Shown: positions 43,739 through 53,282 of the stretch, piece by piece | Numbering within the stretch: the stretch's first letter is position 1 | How the letters are laid out: each line of letters opens with the position of its first letter | Source: Chitiniphilus shinanonensis DSM 23277 | Lineage (GTDB): Bacteria; Pseudomonadota; Gammaproteobacteria; Burkholderiales; Chitinibacteraceae | Direction of reading: 5' to 3' | Assembly: GCF_000374805.1 (NCBI RefSeq) | Contig: NZ_KB895337.1 | Coordinates: 1 to 64,000, forward strand | Length of the DNA: 64,000 nt | The notes under the pieces: model-generated | Seen by the model: the letters and a program-made list of their open reading frames with translations, nothing else | What the model was told of the DNA's origin: nothing | Databases searched by the model: none | Position numbers and translations under genes: made by a program

Positions 43739-44410
43739 TCACCCCCTCGCCAGCACAAAACTCTCATCAATCCGCCTCAGGACTTCTTCTATCGGCACCG
43801 AGCCATCCAGGCAAATCGTCAGCCAGTGTTTCTTGTTCATATGGAACCCGGGGAAATATTTTTCTCCATCCACCAAGGCTTCGATGTCTTCCGGTGTGGC
43901 TCTCAAATCGATGATGTCGATGGTGGCGTCTTCGTCCAGACCCAGTTTCTTCTTCTGTAATACCAGGAGCGCGGCGTACCACTTTGCGTTGTCCTTCCGC
44001 CGGAAAATTGCGTTCTCCGGGAATTTCTGCCACAGGAATTGCAGTTCGTCCTGATACGTTTCCCGAACGTAGCGGATGACCTGTTTTGCATATTCGCTCT
44101 TGAAAACATCCCGCTCGAAGCAGGCTTCGACGATCCGGTCGAGGACGCCCTGGTATTCCTCCCGCACCTTGCCCACGAAGGCGCCGGTCGCGTCGGATAC
44201 GCGGTGGAGCACGTAAGGCTCCTGGGATGCGTTGTCCAGCACCTCCGCCGATATCTTTCCGTCCCTGGCGATGGTGACGGTCATCTCAAACTGGCCATCC
44301 AGCAAATCCGTCGAATAGGTGTGGCCCGATCCGGTGGGGACGAAGCCGAAAGGGGCGAGCCGGGTGGGGTTCAGTTTTCGATTTTTGAACAGGTGGTCGA
44401 TGTCTTTCAT
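43739..44410 (-). CDS. MmcQ/YjbR family protein
   Basis: 223 residues from ATG 44410, after GGAA; an ATG at 44437 is possible. The first ~115 residues are a variable region (FVPTGSGHTYSTDLLDGQFEMTV). The C-terminal ~110 residues fit YjbR: KWYAALLVLQKKKLGLDE, PGFHMNKKHWLTICLDGSVP. YjbR folds as a double-wing DNA-binding-like domain; function unknown. The gene is AT-richer than its surroundings. Confidence 0.8.
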   Translation of the reverse strand: MKDIDHLFKNRKLNPTRLAPFGFVPTGSGHTYSTDLLDGQFEMTVTIARDGKISAEVLDNASQEPYVLHRVSDATGAFVGKVREEYQGVLDRIVEACFERDVFKSEYAKQVIRYVRETYQDELQFLWQKFPENAIFRRKDNAKWYAALLVLQKKKLGLDEDATIDIIDLRATPEDIEALVDGEKYFPGFHMNKKHWLTICLDGSVPIEEVLRRIDESFVLARG

Positions 44411-44742
44411 TGTCGTGGATTCCGGTGAGCGATCCATCGCCAGTATGGCCGGCGGCGAGGCGGAGCCTGCGGGCGGAACAGGCGGCTAGCCATTCGGTCC
44501 GCGAGGCGCATCGGGTCATGATTCCATCGATGAGCAGCGGGCCATATCGGGATAGTCCGACTCTGTTTTGGGCTTGGCGGGATTCGCGGACGGGCGAGCG
44601 CCGTCCGGTCGAGCTACGGGCCGGGCCTGTTGTCCGGCATGGTCAGGTCGGCAAGCCGGGCATGGTCGACGCCTGGGTAACATGCGTGACGGTATGTAAA
44701 CTGCGCCGCGATGCCCGATCCCGTGGCAGTACCGGAGACGAG
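44411..44742. other. Divergent intergenic region
   Basis: 332 bp between the divergent YjbR and ASCH genes. No gene, repeat or clear promoter was recognised in it. Confidence 0.4.
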
Positions 44743-45216
44743 ATGGACCCCATGACCCCCACCCAACGTGCGTACTGGCAGGCGTTCCTGCGCGATACCG
44801 GCCGCCCGCAGGATACTGCGTGCTATGGCTGCGACGTCATCGGCGACACCCGCGAGTTGATCCTGGCGCTGATGGCGCTGATCCTGCCGGGCAGGAAGCG
44901 CGCGACCACTTCGTGTGTCGCGGAATACGAAACCAGCGGCGAAGCGCCGCCCCAGGTCGGCAGCCTGACAATCCTCACCGATTTCGATGGCAACCCGGTC
45001 TGCGTGATCGAAACCACCGCCATCACCACGCTGCGCTTTTGCGACATGACGTTCGACCTCTGCCAGCGCGAAGGCGAGGACGATTGCCTCGAAAGCTGGG
45101 TGAAGAACCACCTCGCCTTCTTCACCCGCGACGCCGCCGCCAAAGGCTACCCCTTCACCCCGGAAAGCTTGGTGCTGTTCGAGGACTTCGAAGTCGTCTA
45201 TCCGCGCGCCGGCTAG
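44743..45216 (+). CDS. ASCH-domain protein (YhfF-like)
   Basis: 157 residues from ATG 44743, with GGAG 6 bp upstream. ASCH features: LPGRKRATTSCVAEYE, PQVGSLTILTDFDGNPVCVIETT, FDLCQREGEDDCLESW. ASCH domains bind RNA or modified nucleosides; some members (YqfB) are amidohydrolases of N4-acetylcytidine. This one is larger, of the YhfF type, of unknown role. A strong terminator lies 10 bp after the stop. Confidence 0.85.
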   Translation: MDPMTPTQRAYWQAFLRDTGRPQDTACYGCDVIGDTRELILALMALILPGRKRATTSCVAEYETSGEAPPQVGSLTILTDFDGNPVCVIETTAITTLRFCDMTFDLCQREGEDDCLESWVKNHLAFFTRDAAAKGYPFTPESLVLFEDFEVVYPRAG

Positions 45217-45225
45217 TCCAAAAAA

Positions 45226-45257
45226 AAAAAGCGCCTCCCGATCAGGAGGCGCTTTTT
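45226..45257 (+). terminator. Intrinsic terminator after ASCH gene
   Basis: GCGCCTCC / GGAGGCGC stem, 6-nt loop, A-run before and five T residues after. Also functional in reverse because of the long A-run. Confidence 0.88.
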
Positions 45258-45339
45258 GCAGGCCGAAATGCTGCTGGCTGAAGCAGGAGCCAACAAGCCA
45301 GCACTCAGCCAACCCAACAGCCCCAAACCACACCCACAA

Positions 45340-45405
45340 CCCCCTCGCGCCCCAAGGCGCGGCTCCCTCGCGGCGGCGAGGGCGGGGGGAGTAGGGGTCA
45401 ATTAG
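45340..45405. repeat. Dispersed repeat family D, copy 3
   Basis: CCCCTCGCGCCCCAAGGCGC, then GGCTCCCTCGCGGCGGCGAG and GGCGGGGGGAGT. Same element as 5211-5262 and 13083-13138. It lies in the gap 45258-45504 between the ASCH and ahcY genes, where no gene is seen. Confidence 0.7.
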
Positions 45406-45504
45406 GTACCTATCGGATTGAGCGGGGATGCCCCACTCAACCCAACACCAGCCCGGCTCCGCCGGGCGCCAGCTCATGACCAGCACCCAGCCAACCCCCA
45501 CCGC

Positions 45505-46905
45505 TCAATACCGATAGTGCGCGGGCTTGTAGGGCCCTTCCTTCGGCACGCCGATATAGGCGGCCTGCTGGTCGGTCAGGGTGGTCAGCTTGGCGCCGAT
45601 CTTCTTCAGGTGCAGCCGCGCCACCATTTCGTCCAGGTGCTTGGGCAGCACGTACACGCCCACCGGGTACTCGCTGCGCTTGGTGAACAGCTCGATCTGC
45701 GCCAGCGTCTGGTTGGCGAACGAGTTCGACATCACGAAGCTGGGGTGGCCGGTGGCGCAGCCCAGGTTCACCAGGCGGCCTTCGGCCAGCAGGATGATGC
45801 GCTTGCCGTCCGGGAAGGCGATGTGGTCCACCTGCGGCTTGATGTTGTCCCAGTCGTACTGGCGCAGGCTGGCCACTTCGATCTCGCTGTCGAAGTGCCC
45901 GATGTTGCAGACGATGGCGTTGTGGCGCATCGCCTTCATGTGGTCGTGGGTGATCACCGAGACGTTGCCGGTGGTGGTGACGAAGATGTCGCCCTGGCTG
46001 GCCACGTCGTCCATGGTCACCACGCGGTAGCCTTCCATGGCCGCCTGCAAGGCGCAGATCGGGTCGATCTCGGTGACCCAAACGGTGGCGCCCAGGCCGC
46101 GCAGGCTCTGCGCGCAGCCCTTGCCCACGTCGCCGTAACCCAGCACCACGGCGACCTTGCCGGCGATCATCACGTCGGTGGCGCGCTTGATGCCGTCCAC
46201 CAGACTTTCGCGGCAGCCGTACAGGTTGTCGAACTTGGACTTGGTCACCGAGTCGTTGACGTTGATCGCCGGGAACGCCAGCTTGCCCTGTTCGTGCATC
46301 TGGTACAGGCGATGCACGCCGGTGGTGGTTTCCTCGGTCACGCCCTGGATCTGCGCCAGGCGGGTGGAATACCACGTCGGGTCCTTGGCCAGCTGGGCCT
46401 TGATCGCGGCGTAGAGCACGGTTTCTTCTTCGTTGGTCGGGTTGTCGACCACGCTGAGATCCTGCTCGGCGCGGGCGCCCAGGTGCAGCAGCAGCGTGGC
46501 GTCGCCGCCGTCGTCCAGGATCATGTTGGCGTAGCGGTTGTCGCCCCACTCGAAGATGCGGTGGGTGAACTGCCAGTATTCCTCCAGCGATTCGCCCTTG
46601 TAGGCGAACACGGGGATGTTGGCGGCGGCGATGGCGGCCGCGGCGTGGTCCTGGGTGGAGAAGATGTTGCACGATGCCCAGCGCACTTCGGCGCCCAGGG
46701 CCACCAGCGTTTCGATCAGCACGCCGGTCTGGATCGTCATGTGCAGGCTGCCGGCGATGCGCGCGCCCTTCAGCGGCTGGCGCGCGGCGTATTCGTCGCG
46801 CACGGCCATCAGGCCCGGCATTTCGGTTTCGGCGATGTTCAGTTCCTTGCGGCCCCAGGCGGCAAGGGATAGGTCGGCAACCTGGAAGTCTTTGAATTCG
46901 GCCAC
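45505..46905 (-). CDS. ahcY: S-adenosylhomocysteine hydrolase
   Basis: 466 residues from GTG 46905, chosen because GGAG lies 7 bp upstream and the product starts [14 protein letters not shown] as in the family. NAD-binding loop GYGDVGKG, substrate residues in [13 protein letters not shown] and [14 protein letters not shown], and the C-terminal KPAHYRY are present. It splits SAH into adenosine and homocysteine. An SAH riboswitch lies upstream (47161-47250), but 255 nt before the start codon. Confidence 0.96.
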   Translation of the reverse strand: MAEFKDFQVADLSLAAWGRKELNIAETEMPGLMAVRDEYAARQPLKGARIAGSLHMTIQTGVLIETLVALGAEVRWASCNIFSTQDHAAAAIAAANIPVFAYKGESLEEYWQFTHRIFEWGDNRYANMILDDGGDATLLLHLGARAEQDLSVVDNPTNEEETVLYAAIKAQLAKDPTWYSTRLAQIQGVTEETTTGVHRLYQMHEQGKLAFPAINVNDSVTKSKFDNLYGCRESLVDGIKRATDVMIAGKVAVVLGYGDVGKGCAQSLRGLGATVWVTEIDPICALQAAMEGYRVVTMDDVASQGDIFVTTTGNVSVITHDHMKAMRHNAIVCNIGHFDSEIEVASLRQYDWDNIKPQVDHIAFPDGKRIILLAEGRLVNLGCATGHPSFVMSNSFANQTLAQIELFTKRSEYPVGVYVLPKHLDEMVARLHLKKIGAKLTTLTDQQAAYIGVPKEGPYKPAHYRY

Positions 46906-46995
46906 GGTGATGCTCCATGTGTGGCCGGGAAGGGCGCTTGCGCGGTCGGATTCGACGCTGCTCACCTGTGCGCCCCGTGCCCGGCACGGGTTTCC

Positions 46996-47108
46996 GGGCC
47001 GCTGACCAAGCCCTGCTGGGAACGGCGCATCGCCCTTCCGGGCGTGGCGCGGACAGCTTGGTCCACGCGCCTTGCCAGCATCGTTGCATCGGGTTTGGTC
47101 AGCGGCCC
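46996..47108. repeat. Inverted-repeat insertion between SAH riboswitch and ahcY
   Basis: 18-bp arms at 46996-47013 (GGGCCGCTGACCAAGCCC) and 47091-47108 (GGGTTTGGTCAGCGGCCC) are inverted with one mismatch. Inside, smaller complementary pairs (TGCTGG / CCAGCA; GGCGTGG / CCACGCGCC) suggest a nested hairpin. The element makes up much of the 361-bp gap 46906-47266. Confidence 0.8.
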
Positions 47109-47160
47109 GTCGATTCGCCCGCGACGCGCGTTGCGCGGCTTCGCTGGCGATTCACGGTCA

Positions 47161-47250
47161 GGTGAGCGTCGTTGGACGGCGCGGCTGGTTGGCCTTGCCG
47201 GATCCGAGCCTGGGGCGGCGGGTAGCCGCCTCGCAACGCTCCTCGGAGAG
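47161..47250 (-). promoter_or_regulatory. SAH riboswitch
   Basis: Read on the minus strand: TCCGAGGAGCGTTGCGAGGC, then GGC, TACCC, GCCGCCCCAGGCTCGGA, and further on CCAACGACGCTCA. P1 is TCCGAG/CTCGGA, P2 is GGCGGC/GCCGCC, and the distal AACGACGCTC can pair with GAGCGTT. These are the conserved parts of the SAH riboswitch class, known upstream of ahcY in beta-proteobacteria; SAH binding turns the gene on. A -10-like TATCAT (47256-47261) lies just upstream. Confidence 0.88.
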
Positions 47251-47255
47251 CCGCA

Positions 47256-47261
47256 ATGATA
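47256..47261 (-). promoter_or_regulatory. -10-like element for the riboswitch transcript
   Basis: TATCAT on the minus strand, 6 bp before the riboswitch P1 and 5 bp after the stop codon of the ytfL-like gene. No good -35 was found at 16-18 bp. Confidence 0.4.
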
Positions 47262-47266
47262 GCGAA

Positions 47267-48595
47267 TCAGTCCTGGCTTGCCGAGTCCGGCGCCGGCAGC
47301 GGCTCGCGGGTGACCATCACCTGGTCCACCCGCAGGTGGTCCACGTCCACCACCTCGAAGCGGTAGCCGGCCAGGTGCACCGTCTCGGCCTTGCGCGGCA
47401 GCTTCTTCAGCGACCACATCATCAGCCCGGCCACGGTTTCGTAGCTTTCCTCGTGCGGCAGTTCGTCCAGACCCAGCACCTTGCGCAGGTCGTCCACCGG
47501 GGTGGAGCCGTCCACCAGCCACGAGTTGGCGTCGCGCTGCACGATCAGCTCGTCGCCCGGCGGCGCGCCGGCGCCGATCAGGTGGCCGGTGACGTCGGCC
47601 AGCGTGATCACGCCGACCACCAGCGCGTATTCGTTGACCACCAGCGCAAAATCCTCGCGCGCCTCGCGGAAGCGGTCGAGCATCTCGGCCAGCGACAGCG
47701 TGTCCGGCACCGCCAGCAGGCGCTCGCTGGTGGCCTGCTTCAGCCCGGCCAGCAGGCTGCCGCCGCGCTCGTGGTGCAGCGAGCGCGCCAGCAGCAGTTT
47801 CACCGCCACGTAGGCATAGGCGCTGTCGATGCCGTCGCGGCACAGCGGGTACTTGCCGTGCGGCGCGGCGGCGATCTTGGCGCGCAGCGTCGCCTCGTCG
47901 TCGTCCTCGCGGAAGAAGGTGACCTGCTCGCGCGGGGTCATGGCGCTGGTCACGTAGCGCTCGCCCAGCTCGAACACGTTCTCGATCACGTGATGCTCGG
48001 TGCGCGCCACCGTGCCGGCCGCCGCGCCGGCCTCGATCACCGCCACGATCTCGTCGGCGGTCATCGATTCGTCGCGCCGCGTCGGCAGCTTGAACAGCCG
48101 CAGCACGGTGTTGGCCACGCCGTCGAACAGCAGCACCAGCGGCCGCAGCGCCCAGGTGCAGGCCAGCATCGGCCGCACGATGGCCACCGCGCAGCGTTCC
48201 GGCGCCAGCATCGCCAGGCGCTTGGGGATCAGGTCGGCAAACTGGATGAACAGCCCGGTGGTGACCAGGAAGGTGAGCAGGAAGCCCAGGTTGGCCGCCA
48301 GCGCGCCGTCGGGAAAGTAGCCCGCCAGCCAGGCGGTGGCGCGGGCCGAGAAGGTGGCCTCGCCGACCAGGCCGCCCAGAATCGACACCGCGTTCACGCC
48401 GATCTGCACCACGGTGAAGAAGTCGCCGGGCCGCGCCTGCAACGCGATCACCCGCGCCGCGTCGGCGTCGCCGTCCTCCGCCATGCGTTGCAGGCGGAAG
48501 CGCCGCGCCGCCGCCAGCGAAATTTCGGAAATCGAGAAAAACGCGCTGGCGGCGATCAGCAGCGCCAGCACCAGCAAACCGTTGCTCAAGGTCAT
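47267..48595 (-). CDS. ytfL: CNNM/CorC-type membrane protein with CBS domains (YtfL family)
   Basis: 442 residues. DUF21/CNNM transmembrane domain (1-~190; FFSISEISLAAARRFRLQ), a CBS pair (~205-335; SAMTPREQVTFF, VVNEYALVVGVITLADV) and a C-terminal CorC_HlyC domain (~350-435; WLVDGSTPVDDLRKVLG). Proposed to transport or sense divalent metals or cadaverine; annotated as haemolysin in the past. Length fits E. coli YtfL. Confidence 0.85.
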   Translation of the reverse strand: MTLSNGLLVLALLIAASAFFSISEISLAAARRFRLQRMAEDGDADAARVIALQARPGDFFTVVQIGVNAVSILGGLVGEATFSARATAWLAGYFPDGALAANLGFLLTFLVTTGLFIQFADLIPKRLAMLAPERCAVAIVRPMLACTWALRPLVLLFDGVANTVLRLFKLPTRRDESMTADEIVAVIEAGAAAGTVARTEHHVIENVFELGERYVTSAMTPREQVTFFREDDDEATLRAKIAAAPHGKYPLCRDGIDSAYAYVAVKLLLARSLHHERGGSLLAGLKQATSERLLAVPDTLSLAEMLDRFREAREDFALVVNEYALVVGVITLADVTGHLIGAGAPPGDELIVQRDANSWLVDGSTPVDDLRKVLGLDELPHEESYETVAGLMMWSLKKLPRKAETVHLAGYRFEVVDVDHLRVDQVMVTREPLPAPDSASQD

Positions 48596-48907
48596 CGGGA
48601 CATCCTTTGCGCGGCGCTCAAGCCGGCCGCGCGGTTACGGGGCGGGCGCGCCGCCGGGCGCGTGTTCCGCCGTGGTGCCCGCCCCGACGCCGACCCGGAA
48701 CGTGGCACCTGTTGCACGGGACGACGTTCATCCTGTGCTCCTGTCTGTTTTAACGCATCGCCACCGGAACGGCCGCCCACACTGGGTTGACCATGGCGCG
48801 CGCTTTCCGCCGACCTCCTACGGCGTTGAGCGGGCTTGTCCTACATCGCGGCCTCAGCCCGCGGCGTAACGTTCATGGGTGGTCTTCCATCTCAAAGGAT
48901 AAACATC
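48596..48907. other. Intergenic region upstream of YSC84 gene
   Basis: 312 bp between divergent genes. No gene or repeat recognised. An AAAGGA ribosome site lies 8-9 bp before the start at 48908. Confidence 0.4.
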
Positions 48908-49537
48908 ATGTTCAAGAAAACGTTGATTGCCACGGGTGCCCTGGCGCTCGTGCTGGGCATGCAGGCCCAGGCCGACAATGTTGCACCGGAAAAGGCCGAC
49001 GGTTCCCATAACAAGGACCCGCAAGTCGAACAGGCCAAGAAGACTCCGGCCGAACGCCGCGCCGGCATCCGCAAGATGGCCCAGGAAAGCCTGAACGAGA
49101 TCTACAACAAGTATCCGGAAGCGAAGGACCAGATCGCCAAGGCCGCGGGCTACGCCGTGTTCAATACCGGCAGCGTGCAGGTGATCTTCCTCGGCGCCGG
49201 CGGCGGCGACGGCGTGGCCGTGCGCAACGGCAAGGAAACCTTCATGAAGGTGGCGCAGGCCAAGGCCGGCCTGGGCCTGGGCGCCAAGAACTCGCGCCTG
49301 GTGCTGGTGTTCACCGACAAGGCCGCCTTCGACAAGTTCGTGAACAAGGGCTGGGCCTTCGAGGGCCAGGCCACCGCCGCGGCCAAGGCCGGCGATACCG
49401 GCGGCGGCATTGCCGGCGCCACGCTGATCGCGCCCAAGGTGTACGGCTACCAGTTCACCGAGAACGGCCTGACCGCCGAAGCCACCGTGGCGGCGGGCAA
49501 GTACTACAAGGACAAGGAACTGAACCAGGGCAAGTAA
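48908..49537 (+). CDS. Secreted YSC84/SYLF-domain protein
   Basis: 209 residues, signal peptide 1-22. SYLF (Ysc84) domain at about 60-205: YPEAKDQIAKAAGYAVFNT, VAVRNGKETFMKVAQAKAGLGLGAKNSRLVLVF. SYLF domains bind phosphoinositides or other lipids in eukaryotes; bacterial secreted members have no settled function. Here it is probably periplasmic. Confidence 0.85.
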   Translation: MFKKTLIATGALALVLGMQAQADNVAPEKADGSHNKDPQVEQAKKTPAERRAGIRKMAQESLNEIYNKYPEAKDQIAKAAGYAVFNTGSVQVIFLGAGGGDGVAVRNGKETFMKVAQAKAGLGLGAKNSRLVLVFTDKAAFDKFVNKGWAFEGQATAAAKAGDTGGGIAGATLIAPKVYGYQFTENGLTAEATVAAGKYYKDKELNQGK

Positions 49538-49679
49538 GCGCGACCAACAGGACGCTCCTGGCGGCACCGGGCTGAACTTGCAGTACGCCTTGTTCCCCGT
49601 CTTGCCAGAGCCGCTACGCTGGGTCTTGTTCGCCGCGCCCGTTCCGTTCCGCGCCGGGACGTACGTTCCCCGGCCAGGC

Positions 49680-49704
49680 AGCCCCCGGTCATCCGCCGGG
49701 GGCT
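49680..49704. other. Perfect 9-bp stem-loop in gap before yhcC
   Basis: AGCCCCCGG / CCGGGGGCT with a 7-nt loop and no T-tract. It may be a factor-dependent terminator for the YSC84 gene. Confidence 0.4.
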
Positions 49705-49788
49705 CGCCGTTTCCGCATGGCCTGCCTTGCGACAAACCGCACCCGTCTGCCGCGCGCTACCGTGGCGCTTTCCCGCCGCGAGCCGCTC

Positions 49789-50724
49789 ATGCAACTCCAG
49801 CAGCGCATCAACATGTTCGGCCCCGACCTGCAACGGCGCCATGGCCAGAAAGTGCACAAGCTGGCGCTGCACGGCGATTTCACCTGCCCCAACCGCGACG
49901 GCACGCTGGGCCACGGCGGCTGCACCTTCTGCAACGTCGGCTCCTTCGCCGACGAAGCCACCCGCCACCAGGACATCGCCACCCAGCTCGACCAGCAGAT
50001 GCGCAAGGTGGACCGCGCGCGGCGCTACCTGGCGTACTTCCAGGCCTACACCAGCACCTACGCCGAGGTGGTGCAGCTGCGCGAGATGTACCAGGCCGCG
50101 CTGGCGCGCGCCGACATCGTCGGCCTGTGCGTCGGCACCCGGCCCGACTGCGTGCCGCCGGCAGTGCTCGACCTGCTGGCCGGCTACCGCGAACAGGGCT
50201 ACGAAGTGTGGCTGGAACTGGGTCTGCAAAGCGCCAACGACCACACGCTGCGCAAGATCAATCGCGGCCACGACTTCGCCAGCTACCGCCGCACCGCGCT
50301 GGCCGCCCGCGCGCTGGGGCTGAAGGTGTGCGCGCACCTGATCGTCGGCCTGCCCAGCGAAACCCACGGCCACGTGCTGGAGACGCTGGGCGCCGTGCTC
50401 GCCACCGGCGTCGATGGCCTCAAGCTGCATCCGCTGATGGTGGTGCAGGGCAGCACGCTGGAGCGGGTCTGGCAGCGCGGCCGCATCGCCCCGCTGGCGC
50501 TGGACGACTACGCCCGCACCGCCGGCGAACTGATCCGCCACACCCCGCCCGAAGTGGTGTTCCACCGCATCTCCGCCACCGCGCGCCGGCCCACCCTGCT
50601 GGCGCCGGCGTGGTGCGAGAACCACTGGCTGGGCATGCAGGCCGTCGAGCGCTATCTGATCGAGCACGGCGGCCAGGGCAGCGCGGTGGGCGCGGCGTGG
50701 GAGGCCGGGCTGGCGGCGGGGTGA
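49789..50724 (+). CDS. yhcC: Radical SAM protein YhcC (TIGR01212 family)
   Basis: 311 residues from ATG 49789. The iron-sulfur cysteines are Cys33, Cys45 and Cys48 in CPNRDGTLGHGGCTFC (Cx11CxxC, typical of this family). CVGTRPDCVP and LELGLQSANDHTLRKINRGH follow. Function is unknown in detail. An in-frame ATG at 49717 adds 24 residues without family similarity. Confidence 0.88.
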   Translation: MQLQQRINMFGPDLQRRHGQKVHKLALHGDFTCPNRDGTLGHGGCTFCNVGSFADEATRHQDIATQLDQQMRKVDRARRYLAYFQAYTSTYAEVVQLREMYQAALARADIVGLCVGTRPDCVPPAVLDLLAGYREQGYEVWLELGLQSANDHTLRKINRGHDFASYRRTALAARALGLKVCAHLIVGLPSETHGHVLETLGAVLATGVDGLKLHPLMVVQGSTLERVWQRGRIAPLALDDYARTAGELIRHTPPEVVFHRISATARRPTLLAPAWCENHWLGMQAVERYLIEHGGQGSAVGAAWEAGLAAG

Positions 50725-50884
50725 GCGCCCCGCCGATTGCTGGCCGCGCAGCGGATTGCTGCGCGCGCTGCTGAAAACACAGCAGCATCGGTCCGGCCGC
50801 GCCAGCCGCGGCGCGGGGGCGCGGGGTGGTACGGCGTTTGCTCGGAGGATGCCTTCCGCATCCGCCCACCAACGAGAGCCGCCC

Positions 50885-51718
50885 ATGGGAAACCCCGCCG
50901 ATTTCGATCCGCTGCTGCTGGCCAACCGTCGCTACGGTCGCGACGAGTTGCGCGCGCTGCCCGGCTTCAACGCCACCCTCGCCACGCAGTTGAACCACCG
51001 CTCGGTGCGCGCCTTCACGCCCGAGCCGCTGGCCGACGGCACGCTGGAGCTGCTGCTCGCCGCCGCGCAGTCGGCGCCCAGCTCGTCCAACCTCCAGGTG
51101 TGGAGCGCGGTGGCGGTGCAGGAACCGGCGCGCAAGGCGCGGCTGGCGGCGCTGGCCAATCACCAGGCGCAGATCGTCGAGGCGCCGTTGCTGCTGGTGT
51201 TCCTGGCCGACCTGTCGCGGCTGCGGCGGGTGGCCGACGGGCAGGGCGAGGCGCTGGCCGGCGCCGATTACCTCGACACCGCGCTGATGGGCTTCATCGA
51301 CGCCGCGCTGGCGGCGCAGAACGTGGTCACCGCCGCCGAATCGCTGGGGCTGGGCACCGTCTACATCGGCGCGCTGCGCAACCGCCCCGAGGAAGTGGCC
51401 GCCGAACTCGGCCTGCCGCCGCAGGTGTCGCCGGCCTTCGGCCTGGTGGTGGGCCACCCCGACCCGGCTCGCCCGACCGCCGTCAAGCCGCGCCTGCCGC
51501 AACGCGCGGTGCTGCATCACGAGCAATATTCCAGCGCGCCCGAGGCGGCGGCCGTGGCCGAGTACGACGACATCCTCCAGCACTTCCAGGCCACCCAGGA
51601 CCTGCCGCAGCAGCCGTGGAGCCGCCAGGCCGTGGCGCGGTTGCGTGGGCCCGAATCGCTGTCCGGCCGTCATCGCCTGCGCGAGGCGCTGACGCAGCTG
51701 GGCTTCGGCCTGATCTGA
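50885..51718 (+). CDS. Nitroreductase-family NADPH:flavin oxidoreductase
   Basis: 277 residues from ATG 50885. NfsA/Frp-type FMN-binding features: LNHRSVRAFTPEPL, AAQSAPSSSNLQVWS, and ESLGLGTVYIGALRN. It probably transfers electrons from NADPH to FMN or quinones. It lies in the direction of the downstream ssu genes; family members near sulfonate genes can supply reduced flavin, but SsuE is also present here. Confidence 0.85.
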   Translation: MGNPADFDPLLLANRRYGRDELRALPGFNATLATQLNHRSVRAFTPEPLADGTLELLLAAAQSAPSSSNLQVWSAVAVQEPARKARLAALANHQAQIVEAPLLLVFLADLSRLRRVADGQGEALAGADYLDTALMGFIDAALAAQNVVTAAESLGLGTVYIGALRNRPEEVAAELGLPPQVSPAFGLVVGHPDPARPTAVKPRLPQRAVLHHEQYSSAPEAAAVAEYDDILQHFQATQDLPQQPWSRQAVARLRGPESLSGRHRLREALTQLGFGLI

Positions 51719-51771
51719 CCGCGCCCGGCGGCCAGCCCGCCGTGGCCATCCCTTTTTCCCGGAGCACTGCC

Positions 51772-52572
51772 ATGCCCAGCCTTACCCTCGACACGCCCGA
51801 ACTGGCGGAGCAATACGATCAGGTCAGCGACCTGCAATACGAACACGGCCAGTACCTGCTGCGCGGGCTGGCGCTCAAGCCTGGCGAGGCGCTGCTCGAC
51901 GTCGGCAGCGGCACCGGCCGGCTGGCCGAGTACGCCGCGCGCCACTACGTGGGCGCGCAGGGACGGGTGGTCGGCGTCGATCCGCTGCCGCTGCGCATCG
52001 AGATCGCGCGCCGCCGCCAGTTGCCGCAGCTGTCGTTCGCCGTGGCGCGCGGCGAGGATCTGGGCCGCTTCGCCGACGGCGAATTCGACGCCGTGCTGCT
52101 CAACAGCGTCTACCACTGGCTGCCGGACAAGGCGCCGGTGCTGGCCGAGGTGTTCCGCGTGCTCAAGCCGGGCGGGCGCGTCGCCATCAGCACCGCCAGC
52201 CGCGAGCGGCCGCATGACATCCAGCAGGTGCTGGCGCGGGTGCTGGCCCGCGCCGGCCTGGGCCGCGCCACCTCGTCCGGCAGCACGTCGTTCCGGGTCA
52301 GCCACGCCGAGCTGGCGCGGCAGCTGGAGGACGGCGGCTTCTTCATCGACGAGATCCGCCTGCGGCGCTTCCCCGACCATTTCCCCAACGTCGACGCGGT
52401 GCTGGCGTTCAGCAGCGCCAGCTCGTTCGGCAACTTCCTGGGCGACTTCGTCCCCGAGGTGCGCGAACGGCTGCTGCCGGCGCTGCGCCACGAGCTGGAA
52501 TCGCTGGCGACGCCGAGCGGCGTGCTGCTGCATCGCAATCTGCATTTCGCGCTGGCGCGCCGGCCGGCGTAG
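51772..52572 (+). CDS. Class I SAM-dependent methyltransferase
   Basis: 266 residues. SAM-binding motif I EALLDVGSGTGRLAEYA (~37-53), motif II VVGVDPLPLRIEIAR, and FDAVLLNSVYHWLPD (motif IV), then VFRVLKPGGRVAIS. Substrate unknown. CCGGAG 7 bp before ATG 51772. It follows the nitroreductase gene by 53 bp and precedes the GST gene by 61 bp in the same direction. Confidence 0.85.
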   Translation: MPSLTLDTPELAEQYDQVSDLQYEHGQYLLRGLALKPGEALLDVGSGTGRLAEYAARHYVGAQGRVVGVDPLPLRIEIARRRQLPQLSFAVARGEDLGRFADGEFDAVLLNSVYHWLPDKAPVLAEVFRVLKPGGRVAISTASRERPHDIQQVLARVLARAGLGRATSSGSTSFRVSHAELARQLEDGGFFIDEIRLRRFPDHFPNVDAVLAFSSASSFGNFLGDFVPEVRERLLPALRHELESLATPSGVLLHRNLHFALARRPA

Positions 52573-52633
52573 GCCGAGGCGCCAGCGGATTTGTCGTTTC
52601 CCTCCAACCGAACCCCATCGAGGAATCCCCCGC

Positions 52634-53251
52634 ATGCCCCACCAACTGTTCGTCTCCCCCGGCGCGTGTTCGCTGGGCGCCCACGTCGTCGTGCGCGAGC
52701 TGGATCTGCCGGTCGAGATCGTGCTGTCGCCACCGCGCGATCCGGCGTCGCGCATCCACAGCGTCAACCCGCTGGGCCGCGTGCCGGCGCTGCTGCTGGA
52801 CGACGGCACCGTCATCACCGAGAACAGCGCCATCCTGCCGTTCCTGGCCGACCTCGCGCCGGGCACCCCGTTGTTCGCCCCGGCCGGCAGCGCCGAGCGC
52901 GGCCTGATCCAGTCGTGGATCGGCTATCTCAGCGCCGAGATCCACGCCGGCGGCTTCCGCCAGGTGAACCGCCCCGAGCGCTACGCCGAAGACCCGGCCA
53001 GCCACGACGGCGTGCGCGCGCAATCCAAGCGCACCCTGCACGCCGCCGTCGCCCACATCGACCGCCACCTCGCCGGCCGCCAATGGCTGGTGGGCGAGCG
53101 CTTCACCATCGCCGACGCCTACCTCGGCGTGTTCGTGCGCTGGATCGCCCGCCTGGGCCCGGAATTCGCCGCGTTCGAGCAACTGAACCGCTTCCGCGAA
53201 GCCTACCTGGCCCGCCCCGCCGTGCAGGCTGCGCTGGCTGCGGAAGGGTAG
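52634..53251 (+). CDS. Glutathione S-transferase
   Basis: 205 residues. Beta-class type N-terminal domain FVSPGACSLGAHVVVREL (with the Cys of SPGACS at 11-12) and the GSH-contacting VPALLLDDGTVITENSAIL. The helical C-terminal domain has VGERFTIADAYLGVFVRW. It conjugates or reduces electrophiles with glutathione. A 263-bp gap with a family-B repeat separates it from ssuE. Confidence 0.9.
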   Translation: MPHQLFVSPGACSLGAHVVVRELDLPVEIVLSPPRDPASRIHSVNPLGRVPALLLDDGTVITENSAILPFLADLAPGTPLFAPAGSAERGLIQSWIGYLSAEIHAGGFRQVNRPERYAEDPASHDGVRAQSKRTLHAAVAHIDRHLAGRQWLVGERFTIADAYLGVFVRWIARLGPEFAAFEQLNRFREAYLARPAVQAALAAEG

Positions 53252-53282
53252 GGCGCTGACGCGCTTGGCGCGCCGGAGGCGC

